The notes beneath the pieces were generated by a model, which saw only the letters and a list, made by a program, of their open reading frames with translations, was not told the DNA's origin and made no database searches. From positions 294,048,256 to 294,112,255 of the forward strand of contig NC_085138.1 in NCBI RefSeq assembly GCF_035046485.1: a stretch of 64,000 nucleotides of DNA, written 5' to 3'. Position numbers and translations under genes: made by a program. Positions 1 through 8,047 of the stretch are shown in pieces. This stretch comes from Aedes albopictus (Eukaryota > Arthropoda > Insecta > Diptera > Culicidae). The first letter of the stretch is position 1; each line of letters starts with the position of its first letter.

Positions 1-744
1 AACCGTTCGGGTAAAACACTATTTTTTAGATAACTCATTTTTGAGCTGTCATATCTCAGAAACCAGTGAACCGAATTGAATGAATTTTTCAACGTTTATC
101 AACATTATATTGATACTTAATACAACGTTATAAAATGTAATATTTTTTTACGGCGAATTAAGTTATACCGGGTTGAAATTTTCACCCATATAGAGGAAAA
201 TAAGTCAAATTTACAATACCACACAAAAATTACTACATGTGTTCTTCCTTTCATCTAAATAGGCTCTAATATATTTGATTAGAGATAATTTGAGAACAGA
301 AGCAGAAAATCTTTGGACATCAACACTAAAATTTATTGACATTGACTTAAAAAAATTACATTTTTTCGAGAAAAATCCAAAAAGTGTCAATCCATGATAA
401 CTTTTTTCAACGTTCAAAAAATATCTATGTTTTAAAAGTTTGTGAAGCATTTGTATATTGTTAGTGAACGTTCAAAATTTCATTCAATTCGGTTCACTGG
501 TTTGCGAGATATGACAGCTCGAAAATGAGTTGTCTGAAAAATAGTGTTTTACCCGAACGGTTCTAACTTCGCGAAAAACTATTCAATTGAGCCCAAATTT
601 GTACCAATGATGCACATATAACAAGTTGATAAACAGTCAAAATTTGAGATTTTTTGATGCACTCTATGAAAAGTTATATTATGTTGAACTTTTTTGTGAG
701 AGAAAAAAAAGTTGTCTATCCCAAACATTTTGGCCATCCCCTGT
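1..744. mobile_element. Palindromic DNA element, left part outside window
   Basis: Bases 1-110 (AACCGTTCGGGTAAAACACT onward) return as an inverted copy at about 465-562, giving a foldback with imperfect ~100 bp arms and an AT-rich centre. The DNA then continues to an end reading CCATCCCCTGTA at 744, where a LINE fragment starts abruptly. This suggests that the whole element has a TACAGGG-type terminus and begins left of the window. No transposase is visible, so it is non-autonomous. The outer end at 744 is inferred from the junction with recognisable LINE sequence. Confidence 0.6.
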
Positions 745-825
745 ACAATGTTCGCGCCACGATAGGTCCTAATGTCGATAACGTTGAAGAAGTGTCATCC
801 ATCAATCAGGTCGTGCTCGTTTTTG
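745..825 (-). mobile_element. Tiny LINE endonuclease fragment
   Basis: This stretch aligns by eye with the endonuclease region of the better-preserved LINE at 27440-27540 (shared CGCCACGATAGGTCCT, followed by the same spacing of AAGTG and ATCAATCAG blocks). It reads on the - strand and is decayed beyond translation. Confidence 0.6.
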
Positions 826-1739
826 GATTTCGCCACTTTCGCAACTTTTCTTTTTCAGATTATGCAATTGGTTGTACATTATTGCAATGTTCTATGCTAT
901 ACAAAATATGTACATTCCAAAAAATGCCGTGATGTAAGCCATTATTTCTACCGAAGCACCCTCAACAAAATGTGAAAGAATATATATATACATAGTCACA
1001 AATCCATCCCACGTTCATCAAATTATTGTACCATATCTACAACATCGTCCACAGCATCCAGGATAAAAATGCGACTACAAAAAAAAAACAACCGGACGTG
1101 TGAAGACCAACGCGATTGTTAACATGAGAGCTTCCAACAATGAGACCAACGCAAGCGACACAAGCACACGGTGCAGTGATTTCCCGAGAAAAATGTATTA
1201 ATGCAAAATTGCAAAGCCCGGCAATTCCATTCGCATTAGCTTCGCGATGAAATTGAATGCGATACGAAAGCATACGGAAGCCGTTGTCTGCAGTACAAAT
1301 TTTGAGCTTTTGTACCACCCTTCGCACATTTTCAAAAACATTACATGTAGGTAAATTTAGCTCGACTAATTGACTTGTTTTATTCCCTGGAAGGGATGAA
1401 ACGAGTATGATTTATTGGTTCATCTAGTACATGAATGCATATTTTTTTCGCTTCAACAGGTACCAAATGGAATCAAATTTCCCGATGATATAATCACAGA
1501 CAAACAGACGTAGCACTGGCGGCAACATTTCCATTGAACACGCTTTTAACGATCATTTTAAATCTTCACAATCAGAGGCACGCGCATCGTTTTTCTTCGT
1601 GTTTGACGTTTCACACTACACTGAAAGACGGCTTGCGGTAGTGACAAGCACAAAAATGTTTTCAAATTTAATATGGCAAAACATAATCATCAACCCATAA
1701 ACGCTTCTTGTGTGCATTTTGTTTCCTCTCATATCAACC
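826..1739. other. Intergenic DNA, nothing recognised
   Basis: This is AT-rich sequence with short open frames on both strands. The longest is a 96-codon - strand frame at 1037-1327, with no recognisable domain and no splice context. I found no terminal inverted repeats or RNA genes. Confidence 0.5.
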
Positions 1740-1812
1740 GGTTCGATAGCCGAGTGGTAGCGTGCGAGCCTGCTGATCTCAAGGTTCTTGGTTCGAATCC
1801 GGTTGCCAATAG
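1740..1812 (+). repeat. tRNA-like sequence (tRNA pseudogene or SINE head)
   Basis: It contains a good internal box A (TAGCCGAGTGGTAG, 1747-1760) and a perfect box B (GGTTCGAATCC at 1790-1800) at tRNA spacing, and the D-arm resembles a tRNA-Ser arm. The presumed acceptor strands (GGTTCGA and TGCCAAT) do not pair and the T stem has two wobbles and a mismatch, so it is unlikely to be a working tRNA gene. A tRNA-derived SINE head or a decayed tRNA fits better. Confidence 0.45.
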
Positions 1813-2084
1813 GAGCTTTTTTTAACCTTCCGTTAATCGCGCTGTTGTACTTTGTACAACACATGAGAATTATCGACTATTACTTTGAAACCATCTTTTC
1901 TATCGATGTCAACCCCAAATGTATTCTACAGGAATCTTATTTGGAATATTATAAGACCTTTTTTGAAAACAGTATAACTCCTTATAATGCGGAAAATTGA
2001 AAATCACAATATAAAGAACGTACTATATTTAAGATAAGATAGACAGTTGAATGTGAATTAGTGAATTTCAAAATCTAAATGATC

Positions 2085-2610
2085 TAGAAATATGGTGTCT
2101 TCGGCAAAGTTACTTGGGATATCAAGGGCTTTCGCGAGGTGATCTGAGAAATTCAGATTTCAACCGATAGGTGGCGCTAGTGAACATGTAATTTTTATAT
2201 CCCATATAACTCAGAATCCTGAGTACTTAGAAAGATGGTGTCTTCGGCAAAGTTGTTTGGTTGGTTAAACACTAACTGATGGAGAGCCGTTTGGTTTGAA
2301 ACTCCACATGTAGGTGGCGCTAGTGGGCATTGAAATTTTATAACTCAAACATCTCAGGACCCTGATTACTTAGAAAGATGGTGTCTTTTGCAAAGTTGTC
2401 ATATGTCTCAGGACCCTGATTACTTAGAAAGATAGTGTCTTCTGAAAAGTTGTTTAGTAGATCAAACACTAACTGACGAAGACAAATATGACGTGCAATT
2501 TCACATCCAGGTGGCACTAGTGAGGATTCCAATTTTATACCTCATATATCTCAAGATCCTGATTACATAGAAAGATGATGTCGTCGGTTTCCTGCAATAG
2601 GGGCACAACT
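2085..2610 (+). repeat. Diverged ~120 bp tandem repeats, forward arm
   Basis: Four to five units can be followed by their shared words AGAAAGATGGTGTCTTCGGC, GGTGGCGCTAGTG and CTCAGGACCCTGA at about 2090, 2235, 2375, 2430 and 2570. Units differ by substitutions and one is shortened. On the - strand they encode the repeated peptide phrase DTIFLSNQGPE, but I regard the open frame as accidental. Confidence 0.7.
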
Positions 2611-3666
2611 CAAAATTGGTCATTTTTGAGATTTTGATGGCAAATGATTCCAAAATTCGATAAGAAACGCGAGAATTTTGCATTTTTATCAATTTTCCGC
2701 AATAAAGGCACAACTCAAAATCAGTCAAATTTTTCAATAATCGTTGAAAAATAGTAACCGAAAATTCATGAAACAGATAGTCCTTCAGTCCCTTTCCATG
2801 ATACAACAATCAAAATTCGTTTACTTCTGTCAAATGATGATAGAAATAAGTGAACTTGCAGGAGGTGCTTCAAGATTGGCAATTTTCAAACGCCCATTCT
2901 GAAAATTCACATTTTTTGAGTTGTGCCCTTATTGCAGGAAACCGACGATGTCTTCGACATTGTTGTTTGATGGATAAAGGATGGATGTACTTATCCCGTG
3001 ACATTGTCAACCTTAAGATAGAGTATATTGAAATAGGACGGTCAGATATTGAATATTTTACTAAGCGCTTTAACTCCATGTAAAATTAATCAATCAAGTG
3101 CAAATTTAAACAAATTATAATCAACTAGTTGTGTAATTTTCAAATTTTGAAAACTTTCGGAAGTATAAAAATTTACAGCTCGTTTATTTTTTTTCTAGGT
3201 GAATAATAACACGTTCATGCTCATGCAAACTTACAACTAGCGTCTTCTGGTGGCAGAAGGAAGAATCAAATGGTCAATCAACTGAAAGCCCTTGATCTAC
3301 CAACCAACCTTGCCAAAGATATCAACTTCCCAGGTAATCAGACTCGGAGATATATAAGATATAAAATTTGCACCACTTACTGGCGATATATTGATTTCAA
3401 CGACCCATCAACCAAATGCACTTAACCTATTTGACAACTTTGCCGAAACCACCATCTCTCTTCTAGTAACCAGGATCCTGAGAACTATTGCATATACATT
3501 TTTTATGTTCACTAGCGTCATCTAATGATGAAATTACGATTCAAACGGACAACTATCTTTAAGTTTTCGATCTTTTAGAAGGTCGGCACGAGAGGTAACT
3601 TTTCCTCCATTTGGTCTTTGATCTACCAAACAACTTTGCCGAAGACACCATCTTTCTGAGTAAAGT

Positions 3667-3793
3667 GGAGCTTCGTGGCCGTTCGGTTAGCGTTACTAAG
3701 CGTGTAACCACACCATGCTATCCACTGGTGAATGTAATGAATGTCGTGTCCATGGTCTAGTGTTAAGTTCTGTTCAGTCTGTACAGCCTCTGG
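3667..3793 (+). mobile_element. tRNA-derived SINE, copy 1 (internally deleted)
   Basis: It starts GGAGCTTCGTGGCCGTTCGG, which includes an RNA polymerase III box A (TGGCCGTTCGG). It ends TTCAGTCTGTACAGCCTCTG. The reverse complement of 25166-25348 shows the same start, the shared middle TATCCACTGGTG and GTCGTGTCCAT, and the same tail, so this is a family with two members here. This copy lacks about 55 bp including box B (deletion between GTGTAACCACACCATGC and TATCCACTGG) and should be dead. Confidence 0.75.
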
Positions 3794-4431
3794 CTGAAGA
3801 CGGTGTCCCGTGCCTTTTTAATCGGAATCCTGAGCTACATGAGATTAAAAATTTACATGCTTACTAGCGCCTCCTAGTGGTGGCATTTGAAATCAAACTG
3901 TCACTCATCTATAAGCCCTTGATATACCGAACATCTTTGCCGAAGACACTACCTTTCTAAGTAATAAGGGTCCAGAGATACATAATATATAATATTCACG
4001 TGCTCACTAGCGCCGTCAAGTGATGAAATTTCAAATTAAACTGCGAATCATCCGTAAGTACGTGACCTACCAAACAACTTTGTCGAAGACACCATTTTTC
4101 TAAGTTATCAGGTTCCCGAGATACATAGGATATAAAGTTTATTTGCTCACTAGCGCCGCCTAGTGGTGGAATTTCCAATTAAACTGCCAATAATCTGTAA
4201 GCCGTTGACTTACCAAACAACTTTGCCGAAGACACCATCTTTCTAAGACATTAGGTTCCTGAGATATAAGATATAACATGAAATTGCTCACTAGCGCCGC
4301 CTAGTGGTGAAATATCAAATTTAACTGCGAATCATCCGTAAGTTCTTGACCTACCAAACAACTTTATCAAAGACACCATCTTTCTAAGTTATCAGGTTCC
4401 CGAGATACATAGGATATAAAGTTTATTTGCT

Positions 4432-4766
4432 ATTATTTGGTTTTAATCACCGTTTGCTTTATTTGTTGGTTTTTCTCGGTGATACTGAACTGTAATTAAA
4501 CGTCGTTTTTACGTTTCAACCTACTTTTTTGTTTTTTCGGTCATCTTCAGAAAAAATCCGCCGCCCGTCCGTTTCCCAAGGCGGTACTTTTCATTCTAGT
4601 AAGTAAAAGTACCGCCTTGGGAACCGCCTTGGGAAACGGACGGGCGGCGGATTTTTTCTGAAGATGACCAAAAAAATAAAAAAGTAGGTTGAAACGTAAA
4701 AACGACGTTTATGTAATTACAGTTCAGTATCACCGAGAAAAACCAATCAAAACCAAAAAAAAAGTT
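4432..4766. mobile_element. Hairpin (foldback) element in the tandem array
   Basis: Two near-perfect arms (TTTTTCTCGGTGATACTGAA, then CGTAAAAACGACGTT, AAAATCCGCCGCCCGTCCGT and CCAAGGCGGTACTTTT) face each other around a short loop near 4600. The array words AAAGTTTATTTGCT lie on both sides (about 4427 and 4763), giving a 14 bp direct repeat that may be the target duplication. The reverse-strand 69-codon frame across it is a by-product. Confidence 0.75.
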
Positions 4767-5218
4767 TATTTGCTCACTAGCGCCGCCTAGTGGTGGAATT
4801 TCCAATTAAATGGCCAATAATCTGTAAGCCGTTGACTTACCAAACAATTTTGCCGAAGACCCCATCTTTCTAAGACATCAGGATCCTGAGATATAAGATA
4901 TAACATGATATTGCTCACTAGCGCCGCCTAGTGGACGTACTACGAATCAACTTTGTCAGCATCAAGTAGCCCATGAAATTTACAACAACTTTGCCAAAGA
5001 CAGTCCTCCTCTAAACAATCAGGATCCTGAGATATTTCAGAATGTATGGGTGTTGTACAAAGTACAACGCGCGACTGCTCGCGTTACAAAAATTGGCGCG
5101 AGTACTGAAAGGTTAATGGTAAATCGGGTCCATGGTAAAATTGAAAACATTAATCTGTTGAATTGAAACGAAACTCAGTCTGCACAAATCAAGTGGCATT
5201 GTGCATTTATGTTGACCC

Positions 5219-5450
5219 TCAGAATAGTAATTTCAACCGCAAGCCATCCTTCAGTGTAGTGTCTTCTATTGAAGTTTTTGCATAACGCAGTGTGTCATGA
5301 AACATGTCCACCAGGTGATGATAGTGTGAACTGTACGACGGGATGTTATGAGAATTGTTCCCAGTGTTACGTCCGTTTATCTGTGATACAATGTTGTAAA
5401 ATTCAATAAATTTGTTCTCTTTCAATACATGACAAAAAGTTGTCATGTCG
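5219..5450 (-). other. Unidentified coding-like open frame, - strand
   Basis: A 75-codon frame on the - strand (start 5446, stop 5219) has a non-repetitive, protein-like composition (motifs HVLKENKFIEFYNIV and MFHDTLRYAKTSIEDTTLKD). A possible splice acceptor (TTTTTTTTCAG) lies upstream at about 5500 on that strand, and another open frame (5578-5744) lies further upstream before the retrotransposon. I do not recognise the product. It could be an exon of an unknown host gene or a transposon ORF remnant. Confidence 0.25.
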
Positions 5451-5674
5451 TCCTCAGTCTCCTCACATCATCAGTAGTTGACAGAACCATGCATTTTTTC
5501 TGAAAAAAAATTGTTATTATTATTACGTATTGTTATTTTTCATCGTAGTTTATATTTTTGTCGACAGAACCATGCTTTCACTTGAAATCTATTATAGATT
5601 TTTTCTCAAAATCAGTTTCTATTGTGTCTAGCTTTATTCCAATCAATCTAGAATTGATTGCCGTGCGAACGTAA

Positions 5675-5744
5675 CCAGTGATATGCGGATTCAACAGATT
5701 ATGTAGTCTAGGTTTCAACGCTACCGGAGCCGTTGTCGAATGTA
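5675..5744 (+). pseudogene. Left half of an open frame split by the gypsy element
   Basis: If the retrotransposon and one copy of its TGTA duplication are ignored, the frame that starts after the TAA at 5672 continues into 12461-12720 without a stop (110 codons including the terminal TAA). The lengths of the two halves (70 and 260 nt) preserve the frame. No domain is recognised, so it may be an exon of an unknown gene, an older transposon ORF, or chance. Confidence 0.25.
5741..5744. repeat. Target site duplication TGTA, left copy
   Basis: TGTA at 5741-5744 is repeated at 12457-12460, directly outside the two LTRs. A 4 bp duplication is normal for Ty3/gypsy integrases. Confidence 0.9.
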
Positions 5745-6016
5745 TGTTAGAATTATTATGAAGCAACTGATTATTTTGTGAACCATTGTCACTTCAGCCA
5801 GTTTGCCTTCTCCAATGTACGGGCAGATGAGCTATATAAGGGAACCTAAGAAAGTGCACGGGCAGTTCTTACATTGGAGAAGGCAAAGGAAGTATCCTAT
5901 TGCGAGAGTGCGCGAGAATTGTTATCGTGAATAAACGGTTGAAAGTATTCGAAGTGTTTCAAGTGTGCAAGCGATCCGAACGTCTTCCCAAACTTGGTTG
6001 GATAGATAAGCCAACA
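5745..6016 (+). repeat. 5' LTR of gypsy-type retrotransposon
   Basis: This 272 bp LTR starts TGTTAG and ends CCAACA (TG...CA). It is identical by eye to 12185-12456 over its whole length, which implies a recent insertion. It contains a TATA box (GCTATATAAGGG, about 5831) and a polyadenylation signal (AATAAA, 5930). An 18 bp perfect inverted repeat (TTTGCCTTCTCCAATGTA at 5802-5819 and its complement at 5870-5887) brackets the TATA box. A short direct repeat ACGGGCAG lies inside it. Confidence 0.95.
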
Positions 6017-6019
6017 ATT

Positions 6020-6036
6020 TGGGGGCTCGTCCGGGA
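6020..6036 (+). promoter_or_regulatory. Primer binding site, tRNA-Pro type
   Basis: TGGGGGCTCGTCCGGGA lies 3 bp after the 5' LTR. It begins TGG, complementary to the CCA tail, and is the same 17-mer that established knowledge assigns to the tRNA-Pro primer site of gammaretroviruses. Priming of minus-strand synthesis by tRNA-Pro is therefore likely. Confidence 0.85.
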
Positions 6037-6446
6037 AGTGTCGGAATCGCAAGTGTGTCGAAGGGCACGAGAAGATTGAGAATAAGTGAAGAAAAGTGTA
6101 AATAGAGTTTAGTTATAGAAACTTAGTGATTAGTTTGAATTAGAACATTGAATTTGAAATTTAGCTTTAAGTGAAAATTTGAACTAAAATTGAATTAAAA
6201 GTGAACTAAAATATAGGCAACGAGTGAACTATTTGATTTTTTTTCTCTTTCATCAACGTGTCAAAGCACACGAAGGTGCGTTTTCAAAAAGTACGCGCTC
6301 AGCTGTGCAAACAGCCTACTTTGTGTGTGGCGCCAAAATAAATTGTTAGCTGGTCAAAGCGGATCGAACCAGCGGACTCGAAGAAGAAGTGCAAATAATT
6401 CGCATTGTAGTGAACAATTGTGCTCGCAAATTTGCGAACCATAGTG

Positions 6447-6744
6447 ATGGCAAATTTACCACCATATGGGAACGGAGCACCTCCGTCCCATCAGCAATAT
6501 CTTCAACCTCCTCCCTTAATCCCACCTCATCACCCTTTACCTCAACCACCAGTGATGCACTATGGTCTACCACCATTTGATCCGAACAATAATACTTTCA
6601 CGCGTATGATTGACCAACTGAATTTCTCGAACATGAGTGTTGTGAATTTGAATGAACAAATGACCGCTATGCGAAATGAAATTGATAGTTTGAGGATGGA
6701 GAATTCCAGACTTAGACTAAACAGTGCATTGGAAGATGAGCGTA
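6447..6744 (+). pseudogene. gag, 5' part, cut by DNA transposon
   Basis: The ATG at 6447 starts a frame with a Pro-rich N-terminus (MANLPPYGNG, then a PPP/HHP stretch) followed by a segment that looks like a coiled coil (NLNEQMTAMRNEIDSLRMEN, about residues 65-85). The open frame runs a few codons into the inserted element and stops at 6803. The insert plus its TA duplication is 1305 bp, a multiple of three, so the distal gag-pol frame is in the same register. The interior of the insert contains stops, so no full-length Gag is expected from this copy. Confidence 0.8.
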
Positions 6745-8047
6745 CCGTCAAACGGGGTTACTTGCAACAGCGGTGTAACTTGCAACACGATGACATACAC
6801 TGAATGTGAAGTATTTTCTAATAATAATGAAAACTAGTATGCGCTACTATTTCATTAAAAGAGATTATGAGTATCAAAGATCGATTCAGTGGTAAATTAG
6901 TTTTATTTCTTTGTTTATTGTTTAGTTACACTGTTAAAACGGTTTGCTCATTTTATGCCATAAAAACAAGTATGAAAATCGTGCTTCACCTCTTTCCTAC
7001 GGTAAGTGCGATAAGTCTGATGACCTTGCTTGTAGTTAGGATACCTAATAGTAAGCTTAGCTAAACGATGAAAGTTTGATAAACTTATCGTCTAAGTAAT
7101 GTAAAAAAACATTATTATATTCGACAACCATTATGGGGTAACTTGCAACAGTTGAATTTGACAAACTCATCAATTATTTATCTTCATTTTACGATAGTTT
7201 TGACAGAAATAACCGAAATGGATCATTTATTGATTACGTAATGCGTTCATTTTCAAATGACAATTCATTTTTTCCATTTTAGCACGTGATCGTCCAACAT
7301 TGTTAGAAAATACAATATTTTGAAGTTCTATACATGTTTCATCTTGCTAAAAGTTCAATTTAGTTTATGGATGCTTTAAAACAATCACCAACATCAATTC
7401 CGAACCCAGATGGAGTAAATTATTTCAGCTGAACCAAATTAACGATTTTGATATTTACAAAGTTAAATGGGCGTGTTTCTATCATGTTATTTTAGCTGAA
7501 ATTGCCAAACAACACTTCAAACTGAAAACTACTTAAAGATGACTCACTCTACCTTTTCAAGAAATGACAATAATCATTGTTGACATTTTGTAACGAATAC
7601 TGAGTCACGAGATCCATATTCATTTTATATTTAAGGGACGTGAGACCTGTTGTTAAACGATATACTCTCGCTTGCAATAGCTATCAACCCTTTCATGAAA
7701 AAATATATGTCAATTGGTTAGTGTAAATCTTTTCAATACATTTTCCATGCATTACATCAAAATTCTACAATACGACTAAGCACTAGAATGTTAGTGCTGT
7801 ATAATGACAGCTAACTTAGCTTCATGTCCTGTGTTGCAAGTTACCCCACAAATGGGGAAACTTGCAACAAGCATGTATTTCGCACCTCTTGATTAGGTGG
7901 CAACGTATTTTGGTAAATCAAGTGCTGCATAGTATTCTACTCGGGGTAATTAGCGTACACGATGCTTTACAGGATGTTCCAAATATTTAGATTTTCAATG
8001 ATATTGCTTCAATGTCGAAAAGTGTTGCAAGTTACCCCATTTGACGG
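6745..8047. mobile_element. TA-flanked DNA element with phrase repeats (in gag)
   Basis: The termini are inverted copies: CCGTCAAACGGGGTTACTTG at the left and the complement of CCGTCAAATGGGGTAACTTG at the right. TA lies on each side (6743-6744 and 8048-8049). The phrase GGGGTAACTTGCAACA recurs in both orientations at about 6753, 6774, 7134, 7833, 7853 and 8022. At 1303 bp without a credible transposase frame it is non-autonomous. TA duplication suggests mobilisation by a Tc1/mariner-type enzyme (inference). Confidence 0.85.

Larger units (their letters stand above)
3290..5045 (-). repeat. Diverged ~120 bp tandem repeats, inverted arm
   Basis: Repeated words CAAACAACTTTGCCGAAGAC, CACCATCTTTCTAAG and CTCACTAGCGCCGCCTAGTG recur near 3625, 3925, 4070, 4210, 4360, 4840 and 4985. 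This arm is opposite in orientation to 2085-2610. It is interrupted by a SINE (3667-3793) and a hairpin element (about 4432-4760). Confidence 0.7.
1824..5114. mobile_element. TIR-bounded block of ~120 bp tandem repeats
   Basis: The ends are inverted copies: AACCTTCCGTTAATCGCGC followed by TTGTACTTTGTACAAC at the left, and the reverse complement of AACCTTTCAGTACTCGCGCC with the same TTGTACTTTGTACAAC at the right. The inside is a diverged array. The unit carries GATGGTGTCTTCGGCAAAGT, then TTGGT(A/T)GATCAA, then GGTGGCGCTAGTGAGCA, then CTCAGGATCCTGA. Units run forward from about 2085 to 2600 and inverted from about 3300 to 5040, around an inverted CACAACTCAAAA block (2605 and 2920). A SINE copy and a hairpin element are nested in it. 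That the whole block is a single transposon is inference from the matching ends. Confidence 0.55.

Noticed and set aside
1740..1812. Functional tRNA-Ser gene
   Set aside because: Box A and box B are good, but the acceptor stem cannot pair and the class II variable arm is missing.
2085..5045. CRISPR-like array
   Set aside because: Spaced repeats with a ~120 bp period look array-like, but the whole unit repeats with drift, orientation flips, and no short constant repeat with unique spacers. The genome is eukaryotic.
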